Part shown: in pieces, positions 1 through 9,997 of the stretch
Layout of the letters: each line of letters opens with the position of its first letter
How positions within the stretch are numbered: position 1 is the first letter of the stretch
Source of the DNA: Desmodesmus armatus
Taxonomy: Eukaryota > Chlorophyta > Chlorophyceae > Sphaeropleales > Scenedesmaceae
Assembly: GCA_007449985.2 (NCBI GenBank)
Contig: VIIQ02000167.1
Coordinates: 1 to 64,000 of the forward strand
DNA length: 64,000 bases
Direction: 5' to 3'
Notes under the pieces: generated by a model
Told to the model about the DNA's origin: nothing
The model's database searches: none
Seen by the model: only the letters and a program-made list of their open reading frames with translations
Program-made: the position numbers and the translations under genes

Positions 1-1359
1 ACCAGCCTGCGGAGCGAGGGGCAGCGGGGGGGGGGGGGGGGGTGGGGAGGTCAGGAGCATGATTGAAGCCATGATGCAAGCGCTATCCAGTGCTGGAACA
101 CTGTTTTGGTTGGTCAAAGGCATTATCTTTGGCAGTAGTTGTGTTGTGCTGTCGTCGTGCTAGTTGGTGTTGAGGTCACGAGAGCAACATGACAGTCTGC
201 TGCGCCTGAAGTCCGGCCAAGCTGTGTTGTGTGTCATGTGCCGTGCTGTGCTGTGCCTGTGCTGTGCTGTGGTGTGTGTGTGTCCCTCTCACCAGGAAGA
301 GTGGCTCCACAAAGAACTGAGCCAGCCTGTCCAGTGCTCCCTCCAGGTGAGCAGGGGACACATCAAAGTGGTAGTTTGTGTACTCCTGAACAACACAGCG
401 GAGAAAGGGGGGGTGCTGCTGCCCCGCCGTGTTTCAAACACCTCAAGTTGAGGTAGACGCGATTCCTCACTCATTTTTTATGGTGGTGCCTGGTGCTGGC
501 TCATGAACAAAAGCTCACCAACTCACTCACTCTCACCATGCACCGTGCTGCTAACTCCCGGGTGGCTATGCTTCCACCTGACTCATGCACATATCCACTA
601 CTCACCCTGCTCCCCTGCCTCAAGCCTACAACCCATCCCCCCCCCCCCCCCCCCCGCCCCAAGGGCGCAGCCCCCTAATGTGTGTGCTCACCAGCTCCGT
701 GTATGCGTTGCTGCTGCCGCCATGTTATCTGAGGTACACGTCGTACTCATTTTCATCAGGGTACTTAGCGCTGCCCATGAACACAAATTCAATGACTCAC
801 TCACTTTCACATGCACCCTGCTTCCAACAACCCTACGCTTCCACCTGACCTGTGCACACACATCCACTACTCACCCCAACCCAGCCTGCCCCCCCCCCCC
901 CGCCCAAGCTTCTGATTCTGGTTGCTCACCAGCTCCGTGTATGCGTTGCTGCTGCCATCTTGTTTGTTGAGGTGGATGTTATTCCTCACTCATTGTCCAT
1001 CGGGGTACTTGGCGCTGCCCATGAACACAAGCTCACCAACCAAATTGCTGCCACCACGCACCCTATTGCTGAATGTCCCATGCTTCCACCTGACCCAAGC
1101 CTATATCCCATCCCGCCCCCGCCCCCTCCCCCTCCCTGGCAGGCACAAGCCCCTGAATGTGCTTTCTCACCAGCTCCGTGTATGCGTTGCTGCTGCCACC
1201 ATGTTTGTTGAGGTACACATCATACTCATTTTCATCAGGGTACTTAGCGCTGCCCATGAACAGCATGTGCTCCAGGTAGTGCGCCAGGCCCTGGAACTCA
1301 CGGGGTCACTGAAGCTGCCTACACCAACAGCCGGGCGGCAGCAGCCTGCACACATGACA

Positions 1360-1397
<38 letters not shown>

Positions 1398-3592
1398 CAT
1401 CTACACTGAGGGCGTGTTTTGACTTGTGTGCACCATCACCAGCACCACCACCAGCACTCCCCCCCCCCCCTCACTCCCATGAACAGCATGTGCTCCAGTA
1501 GTGGGCCAGGGCCTGAGGACAGCAACAATGACCTGGTCTCACGTGGGTCTGCAGCTGCCTACACCTACAGCCAGGGCGGCAGCAGCCTGCACGCATGTGG
1601 GGTGACAGACAGACAGACAGACAGGCAGGCAGATGCACTGAGGGGGTGTGTTGACTTGTGTGCATCCTTACCCCCACCCCCACCCCCAACCATTCCCACC
1701 CCACCCACGCACACACACCCCCCCCCACCCCCGCCTCAACCCCCACCACCATCAGTGTCACCCGCCACCACCCCCCCCTTCAGGCCCCACCACCTGTGCT
1801 GCACTGCTGCTGCATGTCTGCTTGCCCTGCCCTGCACCACCCTCCTGTTGTTCTCCCTCCCACACTGCTGCTGCCTGCAATGCTGACCTCACTGCCCCTC
1901 CGCCCCCCCCCCCCCCCCCACCCACCCCACCCCACCCCACCCCACCCCCCACCCCCGGCACCACCACCGTCACCCCCTGCCTTCCCTGCCCACCACCACC
2001 AGGCACCCCACTTCCGTTGAAGCTGCCTGTGCTGCACTGCTGCTGCCTATCCGCTAAAAGCCCATGAAGTTTGGATAGAAGTTCGTTCTAAAAAATAAGA
2101 AAATGTAGTTTTTGCCATGGCCTGCACCAACCTCCGAGGGGTCAGTCTGCTGCTCCCACTGCTGCTGCAGCTACTGCCCTCCTCCACCAGACTATTGGCC
2201 CCCAACCCCTACTCCCAGCAGTGCCCTTGCCACCACATCTCCCATCGTCATCACAAGCAACTGCCCCCCCCCCCCCCCCGCGCGCACTCATACCAACAGG
2301 CATCTCACTTCCTTTGAAGCTCTGCTGGTGTCAAACTTCTGTTGCTTCTGTTGCTGCCGCACCCTGCCCCAGCCTCCTCCTCCTCCTCCTCCCCTGCATT
2401 GTCATCCACGAGGCTGTCGCTAAACCACTGCCACTGTCAGCCCCCCCCCCCCCCCCAAAAAAGCGCCATCAGCCCCAAAAGCGCCCCTCCCCCTGGGGCC
2501 AGGCCCCCGCCCCACCCCACAAGGGCCCCTCACCTTCTTTGATGCTGCCTGTGCCGCACTGCTGCTGCCCCCCTTCTTCCTGGCGCGCCCTCCTGGCCCC
2601 TCCTCCTCCTCCCCTTCATCCTCCTCCCCACCACTGCTGCCGCCAACTTACATCCACTGTCAGCCCCCCCTTCCCCTCTCACACAAAGCGCCACCACCAT
2701 GGGCCCCTCCCCCCAAAGTGCCGCCACCACCATCCCCCCCCCCCCCTCCCCCGAGAGCCCCCCCCCCCCCAAAACCACCACAAGGGCCCCTCACCTTCTT
2801 TGATGCTGCCTGTGCCGCACTGCTGCTGCCCTTCTTCTTGCCACGCCCTCCTGGCCCTGCCTCCTCCTCCCCTTCATCCTCTTCCTCCCCACTGCTGCCG
2901 CTGCTGCCCTCGTCACTCTCACTGCTGCCCCCCTCACTCTCACTGCCCTCCTCCTCACTGCTTGAGCCTCCCTCCTCACTGCCTCCCTCATTCATGGCTG
3001 CATCACCTGAAGGGGCAGCATCGCCCTGAGGGACGAAGGTTGGGGGGGGTGGAGGTGGGGGGAGGGTGTGTGTGTGTGTGGGGGGGGGGGGTGCACACCG
3101 GCAGGCGCAAAGGAGGGGGAGGGGCACCAACAGGGCCATAGCGGTGGGGCGTATAGTGTGACATCAGCGTGCTTTGCTGTTGCACTGTTGACACATGAAT
3201 GGTGATGCTTGGCTGCGGGTGATCCTTGGCTGTGACCCTTGGCAGACGCTGCTGCAGTGGGGGTGTGTTGGCAGCAGGTGAGATGCCGACGGAAGAAAAG
3301 TGGGGGGGGGGGCAGGAGGGGAAGAAGAAGTTCCCACCTGTGTGCCGCCTTGCAAGCCAGCTGCCACTGTGGGGTCGTGTATCAGCAGCACCGTGAGCCC
3401 ATTCTGCAGCTGAAAGTGCCGGTAGCTTTTCTTGTCACTGGGGGACTGCAGTATCGTCACCATCGTGTCGACCATGAGGGGAGGCGTAATGGACCAAACA
3501 AAGTCATCAGGTCGAGACCGCCACTTCACGTGTGCTGCATTCAACCATAACAAGTTTACATAATTGTGATCTGTGTGACCCTCTCTCTCCAT
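1..3592 (-). CDS. M16 zinc metallopeptidase (insulysin/nardilysin type), N-terminal part, possibly a pseudogene
   Basis: Reads right to left. Exon 1 ends at 3338 and encodes a typical M16 N-terminus ([17 protein letters not shown], then LLIHDP). Exon 2 (3025-2795) encodes a long Ser/Glu/Asp-rich acidic stretch ending in [16 protein letters not shown], like the acidic insert of nardilysins. Around 1350-1171 lie VGVGSFSDP, the zinc motif HYLEH (HxxEH) and [20 protein letters not shown]. Exon 293-385 (31 codons) encodes [20 protein letters not shown]. The rest of the protease lies left of the window or in 1-290, where I could not place exons. M16 enzymes bind zinc through HxxEH plus a downstream Glu and degrade peptides. 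The catalytic exon is embedded in damaged tandem copies and no copy gives a clean frame from VGVGSF into HYLEH, so the locus may be broken or misassembled. Family call is firm; functionality is doubtful. Confidence 0.72.
440..1605 (-). repeat. Tandem array of decayed copies of the M16 catalytic exon
   Basis: Copies of the exon carrying the [18 protein letters not shown] segment, with adjoining intron, recur at about 443-515, 687-786, 925-1030 and 1165-1270, with a spacing near 240 bp. A fifth partial copy at 1480-1605 carries [11 protein letters not shown] plus the start of the LAHY segment. The 1165-1270 copy is the only one open from the HYLEH motif onward. The 687 copy has an in-frame stop after DVYLR, the 925 copy has indels, and the 443 copy is heavily decayed. 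A (GGCA)n run at 1361-1399 separates copies four and five. Confidence 0.8.
1770..2830 (-). repeat. C-rich region with degenerate copies of the 3' end of M16 exon 2
   Basis: The exon 2 end (AAQAASKK with its GTGAGG donor, plus-strand position 2791-2830) is repeated at about 2523-2645 with the same donor and the same downstream GGGCCC. Fainter echoes lie near 1790, 2018 and 2320. Long C runs (2443-2457, 2736-2750, 2759-2770) separate them; on the coding strand these are G runs just after the donor. The large proline-rich reading frames on the plus strand here are artefacts of this composition. Confidence 0.65.
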
Positions 3593-3901
3593 ACAAGCTT
3601 GGCAGGCCCAAGACTCAAGGCTTAGATGAATGCTTCCGTTGTAATCGCCAAAAGGTTTTCTTCATCGCCGTCAAGCAAGTCCATCTACGCCACATCAGTA
3701 CCCATGATCAGCTGAGGACCGTTCCAAGAATGTGCAATTACCCGCTGTGCCAGGCCATAGCGCTGTTAATACCGCCCTACGTCATCCAGTTTTGGGAGGA
3801 AAAGGTGCAGCAGCAGCTGGACGTGGCAGCGCCCCACTATCTTTCCTCCAATGCTCCTTCAGCAGTAGCTTCATGCCTGCCTGGACCCTTGCTGCTTGCA
3901 G

Positions 3902-6239
3902 GCTAAGTCTTATGGCCCAATAGCATCTGGGGCGCTGTTCGGTGCGGGATGGTGGTTCTGGGTGGATGCAGTGGTCTGCAACTCCCACAAGATCCCATTT
4001 GACCAGGTGAAGCCACCAATACCTTGCTGAAGTCCACCCAGCAGCAGTGCAATCTCCTGCTGCCTTGGACTCACTGCAGTAGCAACTCTACATGCCTCTA
4101 CATTCATTCAAACAATGCAGCAGGGTGCCTTCCTGATGGTGTCATCAACATGTAGACAGCCTTTGGGGTTTTTCATCAAGCACAGCAGGGTGGAACACAA
4201 AACAACACATGCTGGTGATCGGGGCAGGGACACAGACAGTAACCCAAAACTCATACACCACGTCTGTTATCGTCCCACCCGCACCCACCGCTCTGTCAGC
4301 AGCGGCACACATCCTGCCTATCCTGCCGAGAAGACCTCTGGTTGCAAATTTTGTGCCAACACAGCCCAAACCAACACACTGTATGGACAACCCAGCTCGT
4401 CTGACCTGCCTGCCTGCCCTGTGCTGCTGTCTGTCTGCCTGTGTGTTCCTGCAGTACATCCCCGGTCTGGTGGCAACGCTAGCGCTGATCATGATCAACT
4501 GCATACGGCGGTGAGCAGGGACGGCCACCGCAGCAGCAGGCAGGGTGGTTGTGAATGCCTGCTAGACGTCAAGCAGAGGTCACCGACACAGCGGCAGCAG
4601 GCAGGCAGGGTGGTTGTCGACGCCTGTGAAACGTGAAGCAGAGGCAGTCGCAGCGGCAGCAGGCAGGCAGGGTGGTTGTGAATGCCTGCTAGACGTCAAG
4701 CAGAGGCCGCCGACACAACGGCAGCAGGCAGGCAGGGTGGTTGCGAACGCCTGCAAAACGTCCTGCAGAGGCAGCCCCTGCCGCAGCGGCAGCAGGCAAG
4801 CAGGGTTGCCTGAGCGCCCGCTGAACACCAGAGAGGCAGAAGCAGCAGCAGCATAGCGAGCTGGAGTCACAGCAGAGTGTCGGAGTGGTCTGTCAGCCGC
4901 CGTCGCAGCGGCAGTAGGCAGGCAGGGTGGTTGTAACCACCTGCCAAGCGCTCAGCAGAGGCAGAAGCAGCGGCAGCAGGCAGGGTGGCCTGAACGCCTG
5001 CTGAACCTCCCGCAGAGGCAGAAGCAGCAGCAGTGCAGCGAGTTGGGGGTGACAGCAGGTTGTTGTGGTGGCGTGACAACCCCGCATGCCCAGTAGCAGC
5101 AGGATGCATGCTGTACCATCACAGGAAGCAGCCTTGACAGCCCACACAAACAGGAAGAGGTCTGTTTGGTGGGATGTGATCAGCTGACTTCTAGTGCTGT
5201 TGATGTGTGTGTGCTGCAGGGACGATCTGCAGGACTACGACCCCTTTGACGATGGGGGCTTCTGCAGGTAAGTTTTGTGCTTGGAGGTTCATGTGCTGAG
5301 CTAGTGATGATCGATGTCTTTGACACTGATAAGACGGGGAGGGGTGGGGGTTGGGTGAGAGACACATGCCCAAATGGAAAAAGCCCCAACTTATGTTGAC
5401 CCCACCAGCAGCACTGGCACACTGCAGTATCTTTTGCTTCCCAGCAACAGACAGCTAGTTGCCTGGCATCTTTTAGAGACAGCTAGTTGCCTGGCCTCTT
5501 TTAGAACCTCACATGTTGCATGGTGCTGGGTGCATATGTGCTGTTGTGGCTCATGGCTTGCGCCCGAAAGCAACTCTGCTGCTGCTGCCGGTCTGCTGGC
5601 GTGGCCGTGCTGCTGCTGTTGTGCGCAGGTCCCGCTTCTGGCTGTTCCTATCCTATGTGGTGTCCTTTGCATCGGTGGTGGGCGCTGTGTGGGTGTTGAT
5701 GCAGCACTACGGTGAGCAACAGCCATGGTTTGAATGATCAGAACCCTGCAGCGGATTGAGTTGCAGGGCTTGATCAAAGCGCGCCAGCAGCCAGCAAGAC
5801 AGCCCCTCCCTGCAAAGCAGCAGCAAGCAGCAGGAGCCACCGTTCCGTGGCAAGGGTGGGGTTGGTGGGTTCGTTTCTGGTGGCGAGGTCTCTGCATCTG
5901 AAGCAGCGGGTCTGTGCGTGCCCCGGTGCACCACCTGACACAGCTGCACTGTCTGTGTTTCAGCAGTGTATCACAGCGTGCACACAACTGTTGTTTGCTG
6001 TCTTACTGCCATTTCAATCGCATGCTGACTTAACAGCCTCTCAACATTCTGCCCGTGCTGTTCCGGCCACTGCTTCCTTGCTTGCTTGGTGTTGCAGCCA
6101 TGAACCCTGCAGTGCAGGGAGAGGTCTGGCGGGCGTTGCGGGTGTGTTCCAAGTGGCGTGCATACTGGCCAGCGGTCTGCTGTTCTTTGTGTCGCGGACG
6201 CCAGCGGATGGGTCATACAGCGGCTACGAGGTGTTCTAG
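3902..6239 (+). CDS. TMEM50/UPF0220 family membrane protein (first exon not found)
   Basis: Exons 3902-4006, 4455-4510, 5220-5267, 5629-5711 and 6118-6239 join in phase (138 codons including the TAG stop). Residues include ASGALFGAGWWFWVDAVV (first membrane segment), IPGLVATLALIMIN (second), CRSRFWLFLSYVVSF and VGAVWVLMQHY (third), and VACILASGLLFFVSRT (fourth). This order, the loop RDDLQDYDPFD and the FLSYVVSF motif match TMEM50A/B-like proteins, small four-pass proteins of the endomembrane system. Their molecular role is poorly defined. Exon 1 must lie upstream of 3900, but I could not place it; the family's N-terminus before the first membrane segment is short. The 5' splice of 4511 opens into an intron filled with a minisatellite. 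Confidence 0.82.
4530..5040. repeat. Minisatellite in TMEM50 intron
   Basis: Units of about 56-66 bp built on GCAGCAGGCAGGCAGGGTGG, followed by a TTGTGAATGCCTGC-like segment and an AGACGTCAAGCAGAGG-like segment. They recur near 4540, 4604, 4660, 4726, 4790, 4915 and 4975 with drift. It lies wholly between TMEM50 exons ending at 4510 and starting at 5220. Confidence 0.75.
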
Positions 6240-6785
6240 CTTGCCAGCAGATCTTCTGGCATGCAGTGTGCAAGAGTGTCCTTCAATGCTTGTACAATAT
6301 AGCAGGTGGCTTATGTAAGGTTCAGCAGATGGCTGCAACGAGTTTTGATCTAGGATGCGGTCCGTGGTGCGGTGAGGGTACCCGAGGCTGCCAGCCTGTC
6401 AGCTGGCAGACAGGGGCTGATCAAACAGCACAGACAGCCGTCCAAAGTTGTATGGTACGGGTGTGGCGAGCCAAATCAAGAAGGTGTTGCGCGCACAGGG
6501 TGAGAAGGAGCAACCCAAAAAGGTCAGGTGTTCAAAGCTTAGTCATGTTTTTTTGAATTTGCCGAGTGTGGCTCCTCAAGTTCACTGAGCCAACGTGTTT
6601 ATCTCCTATTGCGCTGATCGAACGGAAAGTTCTCGCCTCGCTTACGAGACCTCACATCAGTGTCCCACCAACAGCAAGACAATCAGCAGCACAAGCTCTC
6701 ACGCCACCCTGGTTCTGGACCAAGCCTCACACTGTCCAATAGTGAACTAGGAACATCTGCACCCCCTTGAAGCAGCAGCAGCAGA
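6240..6785. other. Intergenic, TMEM50 to PSF2
   Basis: Contains the presumed 3' UTR of the TMEM50 gene and the promoter and 5' UTR of the PSF2 gene. I see no further coding sequence or repeat of note. Confidence 0.4.
6314..6318 (+). terminator. Possible TGTAA poly(A) signal of TMEM50 gene
   Basis: TGTAA lies 75 nt after the TAG stop at 6237-6239. TGTAA is the usual polyadenylation signal in chlamydomonadalean algae; whether it is used here is inference. Confidence 0.35.
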
Positions 6786-9246
6786 ATGCCACCTCCCCCA
6801 ACACTGCCTGTGTCGCCAGACGAGGTCAGCTGCTGCTGGGGTGCACCTTAATAGAGTTGATCGAGAGCTGCTTCGAGCTCACCAAGCGGCAAAAGGTTGC
6901 AGGGTAACGTACCTCTCCTGACGGCTATGCCCTGTTCGTTGCAGCTGGAGTTCTTTGCAGAAGAGGAGTTGATACAGATCGTGCCCAACTGCAGTGTGCC
7001 AGGGGACTACATAGATGGCGTCCTGGTGAGCCGTCCTTCTCCAGCGATAAGCGGCAGCAGTTGCATGCAACACCAACACGACAGCAGCTGCACACTGACC
7101 ATTGTAGTGGATGACAGCTAGATCACCAGCATTGCTGCATGCAACTAGCACCTTGCACAACCCCGCAACAGTTGCTGAGAGTCCTCAGCTGTTGCTGTTG
7201 CTCCTCCCTGCAAGAAGGGATGAGGTCCTTGCCAACCACCACAGCCGTGCTGGTCCCGCAAGCATGCATCTATCTTTCAAGAAGCACGCTATGGGTTTGG
7301 TGGAACTGCATCCGGTCCCACTCTCCACCCCCCCCCCCCACACCCACACACACAATCCTGCTGCTGTGCTGGCATGCTCATGTAGGAGCGGTATGGCCCT
7401 TTCAAGCCGCAGCAGATGGTTGAGGTGCCAGTGTGGCTGGCACTGCAGCTACATAAACGCAACAAAGCCCGTATACTGCTGCCAGAATGGCTCAGCAGCA
7501 AGCACCTGTCAGGTGAGCCAGCTTCGCTGCAGAAGCATGGTGGCCATTCTTTGCACTGCAGTTGGCAACAGGCCAAGGCTGGTGCGGTGCCACTGACAGC
7601 ACTCAAGAGCAACTCACGTAGCAGCACGGCCTCTCGGACTGTCGTGTCAAGTTGCGCTGGTGCAGCCGTCCAAACAAGCACAGCAATTGTGTGTGTAGGG
7701 GGGGGGGGGGGGGGGGGCTGCAGCCATGTTGACATCAAACTGCAGCAATCCTTCGGGTATCGATGTGTGCACAGGAGCGGGCCCATTTTGCGAGTATGAC
7801 ACTGTCTAGATCATCACCCACAGACGCGCACATATCAATCTCTGCTGCCTCTGTTGTCCTCATCTTCCCCCCCCCCCACAAACACACACACACCGCCAGA
7901 GGCCATTGACCAGGAGCGCAGCAGCCCTGATGCGTTCAGCCAGCAGCCCTACTACTTCATGGAGCTGGCCTGCCTGCTGCTGGAACACGCAAAGGCATGC
8001 TTCGCAAGCAACGACGAGTACATGCAGGTGGGGGGGGGGGGTGCACAGGGTGTGGGGGACGTGGCTGCAAAGGGTGTGTGTGTGTGTGGGGGGGGGGGGG
8101 GGTGATGCACAGAGTGTGACGGCCGAGGGAGTGCATGTGGGGGGACCAATTGCACCGCGCTACAAGGACAGTGACACAAAGACATTGACATGTGTGGGAG
8201 AGTGTGTAAGGGGGGGGGGGGCTCAGACTCATTTGTGAGGGCAGCGTGCGTCTATGTGGGAACTGGGAATGCATGGTATTGCCGCCTGTGTGTCTGCATG
8301 AGTGTGTTTAAATCTAGGTTTGGAGCTGGACTATATTGGTAGTGGCATCGCCCCGAAGGTAAAGCAGTCTGTGTCTGTTTGCGGATGGGACAATTAGGGT
8401 AGTGTGCGGCTGGCGACAGCTCTGACAACATCGTGTCTGTGAGCCGTGCCAGCTGTCTGGATTCAAAAGGTGTGTCTATAATGTGTCCTGCACCCTGTCC
8501 CTGCTGCAGGTGCGTGACAAGCTGGCCAAGTTGGTGAATGTGCGGCGCCACAAGATGGAGGAGGGGCTGCACCAGATTGGCAGCACTGCCACCGTGCGTG
8601 TGAATGGGCTGGGGGCGTACGAGCTCAACCTCATCCGCACCAACTTCCAGGGGGCACTCAACATGTTCTTGAAACTGGAAACGGTGAGCAGTGGCGGCGT
8701 GGCAGGGGGTGGACAGGAGAGGGGAGGGGGGGGGAGGGGGCTGGCGTCATTGGGAAGGGAGGAGGGGGTTCAGGTGGGAGGGGTAAGGAACAATGAAGTG
8801 GCAGTGGTTGGGGTGTGTGTGTTTGGGAGGCTGGGTTGAAATGCGGGTGAGGGTTGGTGAGCGGATGGGGAACAAGGGTTGTATGGATGGGACGAGCCAA
8901 GTTGTGAACAAGGTGGTGTGGAGGATGGAGGAGTTTGTGTCGACGCTTGTGAACACAGCAGACTGCAACTGCTAGATAGCCAGGTCCCATTGTGTGGAAA
9001 ATGCCCTGGCAGCACTGCCTGTCTGTTGCTTAGCTGCACATGCACATGCCCTGCATATTGCGTTGACTGCCCAGTCCTCTCATTTGCCCTGCCTTGCCCT
9101 GCTGCCCCATCTCTGCGTCGCCTTTCTTGCCTTACCTGCTGCCCTTTCCCTGCCCTGCGTTGCATTGTGTCCGTCTGCAGGCGGAGGCAGCAGTGGCAGC
9201 GCCGCCACCCATGTCAAGCATGTATGGCAGCAGCACGTTGTCGTGA
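6786..9246 (+). CDS. GINS2: GINS complex subunit PSF2
   Basis: Six exons, 6786-6824, 6945-7025, 7386-7512, 7900-8027, 8510-8683 and 9181-9246, join in phase to 204 residues, the usual PSF2 length. The start MPPPPTLPVSPDE leads into LEFFAEEELIQIVPN, then YGPFKPQQMVEVPVWLALQL and the basic LHKRNKARILLPEWL typical of PSF2. These are followed by FMELACLLLEHA, VRDKLAKLVNVRRHKMEEGL and the ALNMFLKLET helix. PSF2 forms the GINS tetramer with SLD5, PSF1 and PSF3. GINS joins CDC45 and MCM2-7 as the replicative CMG helicase in the nucleus. The last exon (AEAAVAAPPPMSSMYG) is a short tail supported by splice signals and phase rather than homology. Introns carry long G runs after donors and C runs before acceptors. 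Confidence 0.93.
7698..7717 (+). repeat. G20 homopolymer in PSF2 intron 3
   Basis: Twenty consecutive G on the coding strand, inside the intron 7513-7899, which also holds a C run (about 7868-7877) just before the acceptor. G runs also follow the donors at 8028-8040 and occur at 8090-8102 and 8211-8220. Confidence 0.9.
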
Positions 9247-9997
9247 TGCAGGTGCAGCCCTCCGCAGCATCCGTTGGTGACCGCCTGGGTGCTGCATTGG
9301 TGCCGGTGCGCTCATGGACCAGGAGTCCTGGTGTGCAGCTGGCGCTCCTGTTTGAATGTGGTTCATGGCAGACTGCTAGCTCACTGGAAGCAGCAGTGGT
9401 CTGGAGTGTAGTTATAGTAGTTTCTTGGCATGATGGCCATGCTCAGCGGTTGTTTGCCACCATCTGTGGCCGCGCCCAGGCATACCGTCTGGTCTGTGAG
9501 GGGTCCACCAGGAAGGAAGGGCACTCAAGCGTTGAGGTTGAGCGTGCAATTGCCAGGGCTGCGTGTTGCATCATCAGCCACACAACTTGAGGTCTGAATG
9601 CGCCTTGCTGGCTGCATTGCTTTCAACTTTGTTTGAACCCCATGACAGGTCTCTCGTCAGGCCGGCGTTGCTGTTGCTGAGCAACATCACGACGTTTGGA
9701 TTGAAACGTTGATACTGAACACATACTTCGTATCGCATTTCTGAAGCGTTGTAAGCGCCTGTACCTCACGACCGTTTCCCTTTTGCTAAGACGTTGCAAC
9801 AGCACTGCACGACAGCACCCCACACGACAGCAGGAACCATGCAAGAACATGTACGTGGGCAGCTGAAGCTGCTGCAGCTTGCGTTGGACGCTGGATGCTG
9901 CAGACACCCACATTACTGCTGTGGACTTTGACACTACTGCTGTTTGTTGAAGACCTGCCCCAGGCAGAGGTGCCCGTGCTGACCTTGATATCTCAAA
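9247..9997. other. Intergenic, PSF2 to RING-H2 gene
   Basis: No coding similarity recognised. A TGTAA at 9750-9754 could be the PSF2 poly(A) signal. The rest must hold the promoter and 5' UTR of the next gene. Confidence 0.35.

Noticed and set aside
2221..3141. 306-codon proline-rich open frame on the plus strand
   Set aside because: It is the antisense of M16 exon 2, its duplicate and C-run introns. Composition alone keeps it open.
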